45,208 nt of DNA, taken from positions 1 to 45,208 of the forward strand of contig JAZOVZ010000005.1 of the NCBI GenBank assembly GCA_045658965.1. Reading direction: 5' to 3'. The notes under the pieces are model-generated. The model had not been told where the DNA came from, did no database searches, and worked only from the letters and a program-made list of their open reading frames with translations. The DNA is from SVQP01 sp045658965. Lineage in GTDB: Bacteria > Bacillota > Clostridia > Oscillospirales > CAG-272. Shown one piece after another: positions 1 to 7,876 of the stretch. The position numbers and the translations under genes were made by a program. Each line of letters starts with the position of its first letter. The first letter of the stretch is position 1.

Positions 1-72
1 AAAGGCTTGACCGAAACTTTTCATCCCTGACAACCGTACCGTGAAGAGGTCTATGCCCTCATCGCGCTCCCA

Positions 73-107
73 ATTCTGCATTTTGCATTCTGCATTTTGC
101 ATTTTGC
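73..107. repeat. Five tandem heptamers (ATTYTGC)
   Basis: Five consecutive 7-bp units, ATTCTGC or ATTTTGC, run without interruption and lead directly into the palindrome at 103-131. They lie just downstream of the SDR stop codon. No gene is visible in positions 1-72. Confidence 0.8.
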
Positions 108-131
108 GATCTGACAAGGTCAGATCGCAAA
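103..131 (-). terminator. 13-bp palindrome overlapping the SDR stop codon
   Basis: TTTGCGATCTGAC and its exact reverse complement are separated by three bases (116-118). The SDR stop codon (120-122) lies inside the right arm, so the hairpin would form at the very end of the mRNA. On the minus strand it is followed by AAAATGC repeats rather than a U-run. It is therefore an atypical terminator at best and may be a repeat-derived palindrome. Confidence 0.4.
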
Positions 132-836
132 TCCGCCGTCAACGCCGATGCACTGCCCCGTGATAAAGGCTGCGGCATCAGACGCAAGAAAGGTGGCAAG
201 CGCGGCAACGTCCTCGGGTGTGCCGAGGCGTCCGACGGGCGTTTCCTCTGCAAGCTCGCGCTTGGTCTGAGCGTCAAAGCAAGCGTTCATGGGAGTGTCG
301 ATGACACCGGGCTCAATACAGTTGACCGTAATGCCCGAGGGTCCCAACTCCTTGGCAAGCGCTTGGGTCATGCCGCGCACGCCTGCCTTGGTTGCGCTGT
401 ACGCCACCTCGCAGGAAGCACCAACCTTGCCCCACATCGAGCCGATCAAAATGATCCTTCCTTGATGCTGTCCCAGCATGATTTTGCTGACCTCACGGCA
501 AGCATAAAATGCCGAGGACAGATTGGCGCGCAAAAGCGCATCCCAATCTTGGTCGGTGGTCATATCAAAAAGCTTGATGCAGGCAATGCCTGCCGCGTGC
601 ACCAGCACGTCAATACCGCCAAGGGTCTCTGCCGCGCTGCGAACAATCAATCCGACCTGTTCGCTGTCGCCAAGGTCAGCGCAAAGGGGCTCTGCCCCCG
701 TCTCTGCAGCCAATCTTCTTGCCGCTTCAAGGTTTTTATGATAAGTAAAGACGACCCTGTCGCCATTTTTACAAAACGCACGCACCAGCCCCGCGCCGAT
801 ACCGCCCGAGCCGCCCGTGATCAATACTTTTTTCAT
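120..836 (-). CDS. SDR-family NAD(P)-dependent oxidoreductase (FabG-like)
   Basis: A 238-residue cytoplasmic short-chain dehydrogenase/reductase of classical length. The N-terminal nucleotide-binding motif TGGSGGIG spans residues 7-14, an AAG structural motif lies near 81-83, and the catalytic set is Asn105, Ser133, Tyr146 and Lys150 (YSATK). The C-terminal ITGQ..GVDGGF signature matches 3-oxoacyl-ACP reductases and sugar or polyol dehydrogenases. The ATG at 836 is chosen because GGAAG lies just upstream and TGGSGGIG then falls at the usual place; an upstream in-frame ATG lacks this. The gene is divergent from the GH106-like gene and not near other fatty-acid genes. A role in sugar or uronate oxidoreduction is therefore as likely as fatty-acid synthesis; the substrate cannot be read from the sequence. 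Confidence 0.9.
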   Translation of the reverse strand: MKKVLITGGSGGIGAGLVRAFCKNGDRVVFTYHKNLEAARRLAAETGAEPLCADLGDSEQVGLIVRSAAETLGGIDVLVHAAGIACIKLFDMTTDQDWDALLRANLSSAFYACREVSKIMLGQHQGRIILIGSMWGKVGASCEVAYSATKAGVRGMTQALAKELGPSGITVNCIEPGVIDTPMNACFDAQTKRELAEETPVGRLGTPEDVAALATFLASDAAAFITGQCIGVDGGFAI

Positions 837-864
837 ATCTGCTTCCTTTGATTGGATTTTCTTT

Positions 865-893
865 ATTGTAGCACATTTTTGCCGCTTTTGCAA
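865..893 (-). promoter_or_regulatory. Sigma-A promoter of the SDR gene
   Basis: On the minus strand TTGCAA (888-893) and TACAAT (865-870) are 17 bp apart, about 30 bp upstream of the start codon. The -10 region and flank are a near-exact inverted copy of the divergent promoter at 933-961. Confidence 0.75.
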
Positions 894-932
894 TCGGCAT
901 GCAAAATATTTTCTCTTTTTTTCTTTTGGGAC

Positions 933-961
933 TTAACAAACGCACAAAAATGTGCTATAAT
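933..961 (+). promoter_or_regulatory. Sigma-A promoter of the GH106-like gene
   Basis: TTAACA (933-938) and TATAAT (956-961) are spaced by 17 bp. The segment 945-970 repeats, inverted and with one mismatch, the segment 856-881 of the opposing SDR promoter. Confidence 0.75.
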
Positions 962-993
962 AAAGAAAATTATGCGGCACAAGGAGGATCGAC

Positions 994-3279
994 ATGCGCA
1001 AGAGCAAGGATTTCAAATCCACAAAAATGGCGTTTAAGTATAAATACCGCACCAATGCGCTGTATATCCATCTGCATCTTGCGCTGGACGTGGACGCGGA
1101 GACCGTCAACGGCTTGATGGCGCGCTTTGCTCGCCGTGGCTTCTGCTTGGTCATCCCCTCGCTTTCCACCGACACGGTGTACACCGAGGATTTTGCCGAG
1201 CGGTACGCTGCTTGGTTTTCCCTGCTTTCCCGTTCCGCGCAGGCGTACGGACTCAAAATCGCCCTGCACCCGCAACGCCTGATCGAACGCGCGCTGTGTG
1301 ATCCCGACGAGCGCACCGAGGTGCTCTCGCGCCGCGAATACTATGCTGAGCAGCGTGAGCATCTCAAGCTGACTCTGCTTGATAAGCCAACGCTCTCCAT
1401 CATTGCATATGACGAGGAGTATAACCAGATCATCGACCTGCGCGAATACGTCAAGGACAACGTACTGGAATTTGACGTGCCCGACGGCAACTGGATCATT
1501 GAGCAATACGTCTGCACCGACACCGAGCAGGACGGCACGCAGCACGACACGCACAACAGACTTTCGCGTACTGCTTTTATTTCCTATCTCGACCGCCTGT
1601 ACGTGCTGTGCGGCGGCGTGAAGAATACCGCGATCGGTGCCGTTTACTACCATAATCTTTGCTTTGACTCCCCCAACCGTCGCAACTGGACGCGCGATTT
1701 TAACCGCATTTTCCAAGAAACCTACGGCTTTGACCCTTCCAAATATTACCCCGTACTGTTCCACAACTTAGGCGAAGGCACCGAGCACGTGCGTGCCATG
1801 TTCATGCAATGCCGTGCCGAGCTGCTGCAGGACGGAATTGCCCGCGCACTGCGTGATTTTGCCAATGCGCAAGGGCTGCAGTCCATTGTGGTGCAAGCAG
1901 AGCCCAAAGCCCCTGCCTGCTCCTGGATCACGGGCGACGCACTTGCCAACCAGCGTTACTGTGCCGTGGCGCGCATGGATCACGCCTATCTTTACGGTCT
2001 TAACTCGCTGACGCTTGCCGCCTCCGCAGCCGCAGACAGCGGACAGGAGCGCGTGCTTTGCGAGGCGTTTGCGGGCATGTCCGATGCTTATACCGAGGAG
2101 CTTGCACTCAAGGAGTTTTTGACCGCACTCGGAAACGGTGCAAACACGCTGATCGTACATCCCACCAGGAGCAAAAAAAGCAAGCATTTCTTAGATTCCG
2201 TACACCGTTGCCTCTATCTGCTCGGACGCGGATTTCAGATCTGCGACGTGGCTATGCTCTACCCCATATTCACCCTGCACACAAAGCCCATGCTTTACGA
2301 GCAGCCCACGACCGATTACGAATACCCCGTCAATCCCTTTAACTGCGACTACATGACGCTGGCAAACAGTCTGGTGCATTACGCGGGCATCAATCTCACC
2401 GTGCTGCACCCCGACACCCTGCAAAAGCACTGCGAGGTGCGCGACGGACAGCTGTTCTTTGACAACGTCAAGGGCACAAACGGCTTCCGCGTGCTGATCC
2501 TGCCCGCAGTTTCCATGATCCGCTTAGATAATCTGCGTACGGTGGCAGCGTTTTACGACGCGGGCGGCACCGTGATCGCCACGGGTACGCTGCCCGAAAA
2601 GGCGTTTGAGTTTTTGCCCGAATTTGAAAAAGACATTTTACGCCACGACGGTGAGGACTGCGCCACAGCCTATGACCGCGAGGTGCGCAGGCTTGTGCTG
2701 CACGTATTCGGTGAGCGCGCCTGCGACAAGAGCGTGCTTTGCAACATGGGCTACAATACCAATGAAAACGGTGGCAAAGCGTATTTGCTCTACCCCTCCG
2801 CAACGGCTGCGGACGGTACGTTTATGACCGCAAGCGAGGAGATCATGCGTCTGATGTACAGGCTCAAGCTGCCCTACGACGTCATTATGCACGGCATGGT
2901 GCGCCTTGAAAACGGCGGTGTGTTCAATCTGCCCGTGCCCGAATACCGCCACATCGATACGCCCGAGGGCGTGCACCGCGTGGGTATGATGGGACATCTG
3001 CACAAGGTGCACGGCACACAGCACACGCATATGCTGTATAACACCACCGACCAGACCTACGATAACACGGTTTATCTGCGCGGCGCACTCAAGCCCGTGC
3101 TGTACAACCCGCAAACGGGTAAGATCAAGCGCGTACGCCGCGTCAAGTACGCGACCTACCGCGGACAGATCTACACCTGCCTGCGCATGCGTATCCCGCC
3201 GAGCGCAGCGATCTTCCTTGTCTCCGAGGAATTGGATCATACACCGACCTTGTCAGCTCCCCTGACAGATCTGCAATAG
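994..3279 (+). CDS. GH106-like (alpha-L-rhamnosidase-like) glycoside hydrolase
   Basis: A 761-residue protein with no signal peptide, so probably cytoplasmic. The ATG follows AAGGAGGATCGAC. The order of elements resembles large GH106/rhamnosidase-type proteins: an N-terminal barrel-like part (residues about 15-330) with YGLKIALHP, a WTRDFNRIFQETYGFDPSKY stretch, then DVAMLYPI near residue 420 and NPFNCDYM near 450, followed by a GTNGFRVLILPAVSMI segment like the glutamine-amidotransferase-fold domain of such enzymes. The place where relatives that I remember carry an acidic TDEP-type motif reads CFDSP here, so activity or specificity may differ. The family assignment rests on remembered motif patterns and is only moderately sure; the general glycosidase call is safer. 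It stands alone with its own promoter and terminator. Confidence 0.5.
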   Translation: MRKSKDFKSTKMAFKYKYRTNALYIHLHLALDVDAETVNGLMARFARRGFCLVIPSLSTDTVYTEDFAERYAAWFSLLSRSAQAYGLKIALHPQRLIERALCDPDERTEVLSRREYYAEQREHLKLTLLDKPTLSIIAYDEEYNQIIDLREYVKDNVLEFDVPDGNWIIEQYVCTDTEQDGTQHDTHNRLSRTAFISYLDRLYVLCGGVKNTAIGAVYYHNLCFDSPNRRNWTRDFNRIFQETYGFDPSKYYPVLFHNLGEGTEHVRAMFMQCRAELLQDGIARALRDFANAQGLQSIVVQAEPKAPACSWITGDALANQRYCAVARMDHAYLYGLNSLTLAASAAADSGQERVLCEAFAGMSDAYTEELALKEFLTALGNGANTLIVHPTRSKKSKHFLDSVHRCLYLLGRGFQICDVAMLYPIFTLHTKPMLYEQPTTDYEYPVNPFNCDYMTLANSLVHYAGINLTVLHPDTLQKHCEVRDGQLFFDNVKGTNGFRVLILPAVSMIRLDNLRTVAAFYDAGGTVIATGTLPEKAFEFLPEFEKDILRHDGEDCATAYDREVRRLVLHVFGERACDKSVLCNMGYNTNENGGKAYLLYPSATAADGTFMTASEEIMRLMYRLKLPYDVIMHGMVRLENGGVFNLPVPEYRHIDTPEGVHRVGMMGHLHKVHGTQHTHMLYNTTDQTYDNTVYLRGALKPVLYNPQTGKIKRVRRVKYATYRGQIYTCLRMRIPPSAAIFLVSEELDHTPTLSAPLTDLQ

Positions 3280-3285
3280 CATATA

Positions 3286-3317
3286 AAAAAGCCCTTGCTT
3301 TGCGCAAGGGCTTTTTG
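3286..3317. terminator. Bidirectional Rho-independent terminator
   Basis: The stem AGCCCTTGC/GCAAGGGCT is flanked by an A-run on the left and a T-run on the right. It serves the GH106-like gene on the plus strand and the ABC permease gene ending at 3323 on the minus strand. Confidence 0.9.
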
Positions 3318-3322
3318 CTATT

Positions 3323-4333
3323 TTATATCGCAAACAGAATTGGGAATATGCCGCCGGCAATCGAGAGAATATCCGTTAGCTTAAATTTAAATCCTCTGCG
3401 ATAAATGATATAACCTGTTACCATCAGCACCACGTAAATCAAAATTGGGATCAAAGCGAGATCTGTATAAGCATCCCCAAACAGACACAAAAAGCAATAG
3501 CCGTATATGGGAATCAACATTTTGTAGCCAAACCAGGAACTTGAGATTTCTCCCGCAGTCTCTGCCCCTTTGTTTATAAAGGTCGCCACATACCCAACGG
3601 CAGCAGCAATGCCTATAACGCCCCAAGCCGGAAAGAAATGCAAGTAATCCATAATGGCTGCCACGCTTCTATCCCATTGCTGCGGTCGATTGATCTCCAC
3701 CAGGTCTTGATATATAATAGTGAGATTGTTCATCGGAGTATATAAAATCCCCCAGCTCACCCAATTTGCCGACCTGTTGCTTCTTTGCAGAACGTGCCAA
3801 GCGCCGCCTACTGCCCACAAAAGGAAGATCCACATCACACACATGACAACGCCGTCTGCCACCGTATTGGCTTGCGTGAAGATAAACGCATACACCGAAT
3901 AGATGACAAAAGCAAACACCAGCGACAAGAAGTAATACGGGATCATATGCCCAAGCGCAAAGTAATCGGTATTGAGCAAAAGGTACAAAAAATGCACCAA
4001 AAACGTTACGGTATAGATGGCAACCACCTGCACAAATCCGCTTGCGTAGTAGGCAAGTGCCATTTTTTTACGTCCAATGGGAAAGAAATACAGCGTATCC
4101 AAATTCCTGCGGTTTTTCAGCCCCGCAAGCTCCAATATCGGAATCAGGCTTGCAAGAATACACAAGAGGGTGGCAAGCATATACAGCCCGCTGGCATTAT
4201 ACTCAGGTACATATCCATCGACACATTCGGACAGCACGATCAGGTCGATCAGCACGCACATGACCGCAAGGATTATCATCTTCATCACACTGTTTTTGAG
4301 TCTGTAACACAAAAATCTGTAAAAGGTCGTCAT
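3323..4333 (-). CDS. ABC-2-type permease subunit
   Basis: A 336-residue very hydrophobic protein with about eight membrane segments, the first near residues 15-40, then pairs near 50-75, 95-120, 130-160, 165-185, 220-245 and 270-330. It has no soluble domain. Its start overlaps the stop of the ATPase gene by four bases (ATGA), so the two are translationally coupled. Sequence LKNRRNLDTLYFFPIGRKKM between the second and third segments resembles the cytoplasmic loop of ABC-2 permeases of YtrC/YtrD type. With the neighbouring ATPase it probably forms an exporter or a cell-envelope stress transporter; the substrate is unknown. Confidence 0.75.
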   Translation of the reverse strand: MTTFYRFLCYRLKNSVMKMIILAVMCVLIDLIVLSECVDGYVPEYNASGLYMLATLLCILASLIPILELAGLKNRRNLDTLYFFPIGRKKMALAYYASGFVQVVAIYTVTFLVHFLYLLLNTDYFALGHMIPYYFLSLVFAFVIYSVYAFIFTQANTVADGVVMCVMWIFLLWAVGGAWHVLQRSNRSANWVSWGILYTPMNNLTIIYQDLVEINRPQQWDRSVAAIMDYLHFFPAWGVIGIAAAVGYVATFINKGAETAGEISSSWFGYKMLIPIYGYCFLCLFGDAYTDLALIPILIYVVLMVTGYIIYRRGFKFKLTDILSIAGGIFPILFAI

Positions 4334-5211
4334 TTTACATACCCCCTTTTCTCTACCTCGTGAATAAAGACCTCCTCAAAGTCCATGCACATTTCCTCGA
4401 CTACGGCGGGATTCAACGCCTGAAGCTTGGGCAACAGCTCTGCCGCATTGCCCTCCAGTATGACGCGCACGAATCTGCCGCTGATCTCAATCGAGGTCAC
4501 GGGCAGCTTTGCAAACAGCCCCTCGGAAATCTCCTCGCAAAAGGCAAGCTGGAATTTGCAGAAGCGATTGACCTTTTCGGCAATATCGCCCGAGCTGGAA
4601 ACGGTTTTGTTATCGATGAGCACGTAGGAGTCGCAAAAGTCCTCCAGCTCGCGCAAGGAGTGGCTGGAGATCAGCACCGAGGTGCCGTATTCCTCCACGA
4701 ATTCGTTGAGTGCCTTTTTGAACGCCAGACGCGAAAGCGGATCAAGCCCGTCAAACGCCTCGTCCAAGAGCAGATATTTTGGCTTAACTGCCATTGCCAA
4801 GGAGATATACAGCTGACGGCGCATGCCCTTGGAAAAATTACGGATGGGCTTTTTGGGGTTGAGCGAAAACTCCTGCATAAAGCGATCAAAAACCGCGCGA
4901 TCGATGGCGGGATAAAAGACCTTGTACATGCTGTACAGCTTTTCGCCCGTGGTATCTAAGGTAAAATACGGATCATCCGGCAGGAAAAAGAGCGATTTGC
5001 GCGCATCTTCCCGATCCACGGGAATACCGTCGATCAATACCATTCCCTGCTCAACGGCAAATACACCCGAGATCAGGCGCAGCAGCGTGGTCTTACCCGC
5101 ACCGTTGATGCCCACAAGGCCCATCACGCTGCCCTCCTGCAAGGTCAGGTCAACGTTCCTTAATATGATTTTTCCGCCAATATCATGGCAAAGATGTTTG
5201 ATTTCAATCAT
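4330..5211 (-). CDS. ABC transporter ATP-binding protein (YtrB-like)
   Basis: A 293-residue nucleotide-binding subunit. The Walker A motif GINGAGKTT is at residues 34-42, the ABC signature appears as NFSKGMRRQL, Walker B as YLLLDEAFDGLD, and the switch histidine lies in SSHS. About 80 C-terminal residues beyond the ATPase core form an accessory domain, as in CcmA/EcsA/YtrB proteins. It overlaps the upstream GntR gene by 8 bp and the downstream permease gene by 4 bp. It would power the ABC-2 permease encoded next to it. The GntR-ATPase-permease order matches the ytr operon of Bacillus, which responds to cell-wall antibiotics; a similar role here is an inference. Confidence 0.9.
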   Translation of the reverse strand: MIEIKHLCHDIGGKIILRNVDLTLQEGSVMGLVGINGAGKTTLLRLISGVFAVEQGMVLIDGIPVDREDARKSLFFLPDDPYFTLDTTGEKLYSMYKVFYPAIDRAVFDRFMQEFSLNPKKPIRNFSKGMRRQLYISLAMAVKPKYLLLDEAFDGLDPLSRLAFKKALNEFVEEYGTSVLISSHSLRELEDFCDSYVLIDNKTVSSSGDIAEKVNRFCKFQLAFCEEISEGLFAKLPVTSIEISGRFVRVILEGNAAELLPKLQALNPAVVEEMCMDFEEVFIHEVEKRGYVK

Positions 5212-5560
5212 GCTCTCCGTACGCCTCCTCTATCCATTGTAAAATCGTTTGCTTGCTGACGCCACGGTCACGCATGGCACAAATCAGTGCAAGGTCGGCA
5301 TTTTGCGCCTGCCCCGCTTTTTCTTTACCCCGATAGGTGACGTAAACGCCCTTTTTGGGCAAGGACGTGATGTAGCCGTCCTGCTCTAACTTGGCGTACG
5401 CCTTGGCAACCGTGTTGGGATTGACCGAAAGCTCACCCGCCGCGACACGCACCGAGGGCAGCTTTTCACCGTCCTGCAAAACGCCCTGCCTGATGTATTC
5501 CTTGTACCGCTCGGCAATCTCTAAATAAATATCCTGATTGCCGGAAAAGTTAAATTTCAT
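5204..5560 (-). CDS. GntR-family regulator, YtrA subfamily
   Basis: A 118-residue transcription factor with an N-terminal winged helix (about residues 8-75), containing QGVLQDGEKLPSVR and the recognition helix LSVNPNTVAKAYAKLEQDGY. A short helical tail follows instead of a large effector domain, which is typical of the YtrA group. Two ATGs lie two codons apart. The second (5560) is preferred because the GGAGG site ends eight bases before it, whereas it almost touches the first (5566). It is the first gene of the operon and probably represses its own promoter, where four 9-bp repeats fill the leader. Confidence 0.88.
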   Translation of the reverse strand: MKFNFSGNQDIYLEIAERYKEYIRQGVLQDGEKLPSVRVAAGELSVNPNTVAKAYAKLEQDGYITSLPKKGVYVTYRGKEKAGQAQNADLALICAMRDRGVSKQTILQWIEEAYGEHD

Positions 5561-5573
5561 CGTCATCCCCTCC

Positions 5574-5609
5574 TGTCTGTATTATCTGTACTATCTGTAC
5601 TGTCTGTAG
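5574..5609 (-). promoter_or_regulatory. Four tandem 9-bp repeats in the gntR leader (candidate operator)
   Basis: Four head-to-tail 9-mers (TGTCTGTAT, TATCTGTAC, TATCTGTAC, TGTCTGTAG on the plus strand) sit in exact 9-bp register. They run from the -10 box (5608-5613) to the ribosome-binding site. This is where a repressor would block transcription start or clearance. Direct repeats of this number are unusual for GntR proteins, which normally bind one inverted repeat. Confidence 0.6.
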
Positions 5610-5636
5610 TATAGCATATGCAATCAGGTTTGTCAA
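5608..5636 (-). promoter_or_regulatory. Sigma-A promoter of the gntR-ABC operon
   Basis: Consensus TTGACA (plus-strand 5631-5636) and TATACT (5608-5613) are spaced by exactly 17 bp. The core shares long identical blocks with the padR promoter at 15205-15233. Confidence 0.9.
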
Positions 5637-5719
5637 TAGGTTTTCACAAAAAAAATCAATAGGCACGGACGACCAAATATTTCGGCTATGCCGAAATTCT
5701 CGCCCCTACGGTAGGCATG

Positions 5720-5746
5720 AAAAAGGGCGGATCCGAAATCCGCCCT
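5720..5746 (-). terminator. Terminator of the MFS/GH43/PHP operon
   Basis: The stem GGGCGGAT/ATCCGCCC with loop TTCGG is followed on the minus strand by a T-run. It lies directly after the PHP gene stop at 5752. Confidence 0.9.
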
Positions 5747-5751
5747 TACGG

Positions 5752-6588
5752 TTATGTTAACATCAATTTTTCATAATATTCAAACGGCACGGCAAGGCTG
5801 CCCTTACCGACACCGACGCGGATATCGGGCTTATTGGTGCCGTGGAAATCGCTGCCGCCGCTTGGCAAAAGCCCGAACTCTGCGGCAATGGCGCGCGCTT
5901 TTTGCGTTGTATTTGCGTCATAGGTCGCGTAATCGGTCTCCATGCCTGCAAGCCCTGCCTGCTTGGCGCGCGGCAAAAAGCTGCGCAGCATATCCTCGTC
6001 CATAGAGAGAAACGAGTGCGCAAGAATGGGGATCGCGTCAAATTCCCGCAGCTTCCCTATCACCTCGTAGGCGTCAAGCTTTTGGGGCTCGTGATAATAG
6101 CCGCCCTTTTTGGAAAGCAGCGAGGCAAACGCCTCCTTGATCGAGCCGACGTAACCTTTTCTCATCAGCTCGGCAGCGATGAGTGCGCGGTTGACCACGC
6201 CGTCGGGCGTGGCTGCCTTGATCTCATCATACGATACGATATACCCTGCTGCGCACAGATTGCTGCAAAGATCGATATTGCTTTGATCCTTGCGCACAAG
6301 GTAGTCGGACACGTATGCCTCAACCGCGTCAAGTCGGTCAAGGCTGCGAAAAAGCCCCACGATATGCAGCTCGGTGCCCATAAACTCCGAGGACACCTCA
6401 ATGCCCGGTACGGTAATCACGCCCGAACGCTTCCCCGCCTCAAGGAACGCGGGAATCCCCGAAACGGTATTATGGTCGGTCAGCGCAATAGCGGAAAGTC
6501 CCGCTTCACGCGCCAGTGCGATCAGCTCTGCAGGCGTGCAGGTGCCGTCCGAATACACCGAATGGGTATGCAGGTCACAAATTCTCAT
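5752..6588 (-). CDS. PHP-domain phosphoesterase
   Basis: A 278-residue polymerase-and-histidinol-phosphatase-fold protein of the TrpH/YciV type. Metal-binding motifs appear in order: DLHTHSVYSDGT (His7, His9, Asp14), LTDHNTVSG, GIEVSSEF, ILAHSF and GSDFHGTN. Proteins of this group hydrolyse nucleotide 3',5'-bisphosphates or RNA 5' ends; some PHP proteins act on sugar phosphates. The ATG at 6588 is selected because the DLHTHS motif then starts at residue 5, and it follows the GH43 stop by seven bases. Being third in an MFS-GH43 operon, it could instead dephosphorylate a sugar phosphate; that is inference. Confidence 0.85.
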   Translation of the reverse strand: MRICDLHTHSVYSDGTCTPAELIALAREAGLSAIALTDHNTVSGIPAFLEAGKRSGVITVPGIEVSSEFMGTELHIVGLFRSLDRLDAVEAYVSDYLVRKDQSNIDLCSNLCAAGYIVSYDEIKAATPDGVVNRALIAAELMRKGYVGSIKEAFASLLSKKGGYYHEPQKLDAYEVIGKLREFDAIPILAHSFLSMDEDMLRSFLPRAKQAGLAGMETDYATYDANTTQKARAIAAEFGLLPSGGSDFHGTNKPDIRVGVGKGSLAVPFEYYEKLMLT

Positions 6589-6595
6589 ATTTCTC

Positions 6596-7876
6596 TCACT
6601 TTTTATAAAAACAAAATTCATCGATCGCAGCACACGAAAAGCCGCCAAACAGCTTGATCGTCAAGGTATGCGTGCCGAAAACGGGCGCAATGCTTGCACG
6701 CGCAGTCGCGTATTCCGTGCTTGCAGCCACCTTGAAATCCGCGTGATACTTGCCGTCCAGATACAGCTCCACGCGGCAGTTGGCATCCGCTTGCAGGCGG
6801 ATGGAAAACGCGTTTTCGCCGTCAAAATCAAGGTAGCGGTATGTTGCGGTGTCGCCGTTGTGCACCTCGGTCAGCGCAAGCACGTGCAAGGAGTTCTCAT
6901 CGCCCGCAATGCGCACGTTACCGCTCAGCTCGCACGCCAAATTTGCGGGCAAAAGCGTACTTGCCGCGATGGGCGCGCCTGCGCCCTGCGTGGTCTGCTT
7001 GACCTCGGGGATCATACCGTTTTCATCGAAATAAATGGGCTCTGCGCACACGTGGCGCGAATAGTCCGCACCGTGCGTGGAGCGGTGGTAGAACACGTAC
7101 CATTGCCCCTTAAAGCAAACCATACTGCCGTGGTTGTTCCACACACCGGGGTCACAACAGAAATTATCAATGATCACGCCGCCGTACGTAAAGCCGTGCA
7201 TGGGGTGATCGGACACGGCGTAGCCAAGGCAGGAGGGTCTGCCGTCGGGTCGGTTGGGGTCACCGTGGCGGTGGGTATCGGCAAACAAATAATAGTATTT
7301 TCCGTTTATCTTTTTGACCGAGCTACCCTCGTGAAATTCGTGCTCCGCAACCGTCAAGGGGCACTCCACGATGCTGTCCGGCTCGATCTCGACCATATTT
7401 TCCTTGAGCTTTGCCACCTTGCCCCAAGTGATCTGCCCCCAGTACAGGTAGGCTTGCCCGTCATCGTCGATCAGCACGCCGGGGTCAATGCCCCACACGC
7501 CCTCCAAAAGTCCCACGTCAACGAACGGTCCCGTCGGGCTTTGCGATTTTGCCACACCGTTTCTGCCGTCCGGCACGCAGTAATAGAGGTAATACCAGCC
7601 GTCACGAAAGGCGCAATCGGGCGCGTACAGCGCACCGCAATCCTTTGCCCAGGTGGAATCGGAAAGCGAAAAGACCACGCCGTGATCGATCCAATGCACC
7701 ATATCGTCCGAGGAATATACGTGATGCACGTCACTGCAAAAGCTGCGACGCCCTTGGATATCAAACGAGCCGTACAGATAAATGCGGCCGTCCTCCCACA
7801 CGTGGGCTTCCACGTCGGGAACAAAGATCTCGGGCGCGAGGATGGGATTATGTGCAAAATTCATGCTCTTGCTCAT
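6596..7876 (-). CDS. GH43-family glycoside hydrolase with C-terminal carbohydrate-binding-like domain
   Basis: A 426-residue cytoplasmic enzyme without signal peptide. The five-bladed propeller of family 43 is indicated by PDVEAHVWEDG (base Asp21), the repeated DGxxYLYYC/YLYWG strands, WGIDPGVLIDDDG (Asp131, pKa modulator) and HEGSSVKKINGKYYYLFAD (acid Glu183). After about residue 300 a beta-rich region ending ...FGGFSCAAIDEFCFYKK resembles a CBM6-like module. Known family activities are beta-xylosidase, alpha-L-arabinofuranosidase and galactan-active enzymes; which one cannot be decided. The start overlaps the MFS stop by four bases, so transport and hydrolysis are coupled: imported oligosaccharides are probably cleaved inside the cell. 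Confidence 0.88.
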   Translation of the reverse strand: MSKSMNFAHNPILAPEIFVPDVEAHVWEDGRIYLYGSFDIQGRRSFCSDVHHVYSSDDMVHWIDHGVVFSLSDSTWAKDCGALYAPDCAFRDGWYYLYYCVPDGRNGVAKSQSPTGPFVDVGLLEGVWGIDPGVLIDDDGQAYLYWGQITWGKVAKLKENMVEIEPDSIVECPLTVAEHEFHEGSSVKKINGKYYYLFADTHRHGDPNRPDGRPSCLGYAVSDHPMHGFTYGGVIIDNFCCDPGVWNNHGSMVCFKGQWYVFYHRSTHGADYSRHVCAEPIYFDENGMIPEVKQTTQGAGAPIAASTLLPANLACELSGNVRIAGDENSLHVLALTEVHNGDTATYRYLDFDGENAFSIRLQADANCRVELYLDGKYHADFKVAASTEYATARASIAPVFGTHTLTIKLFGGFSCAAIDEFCFYKK

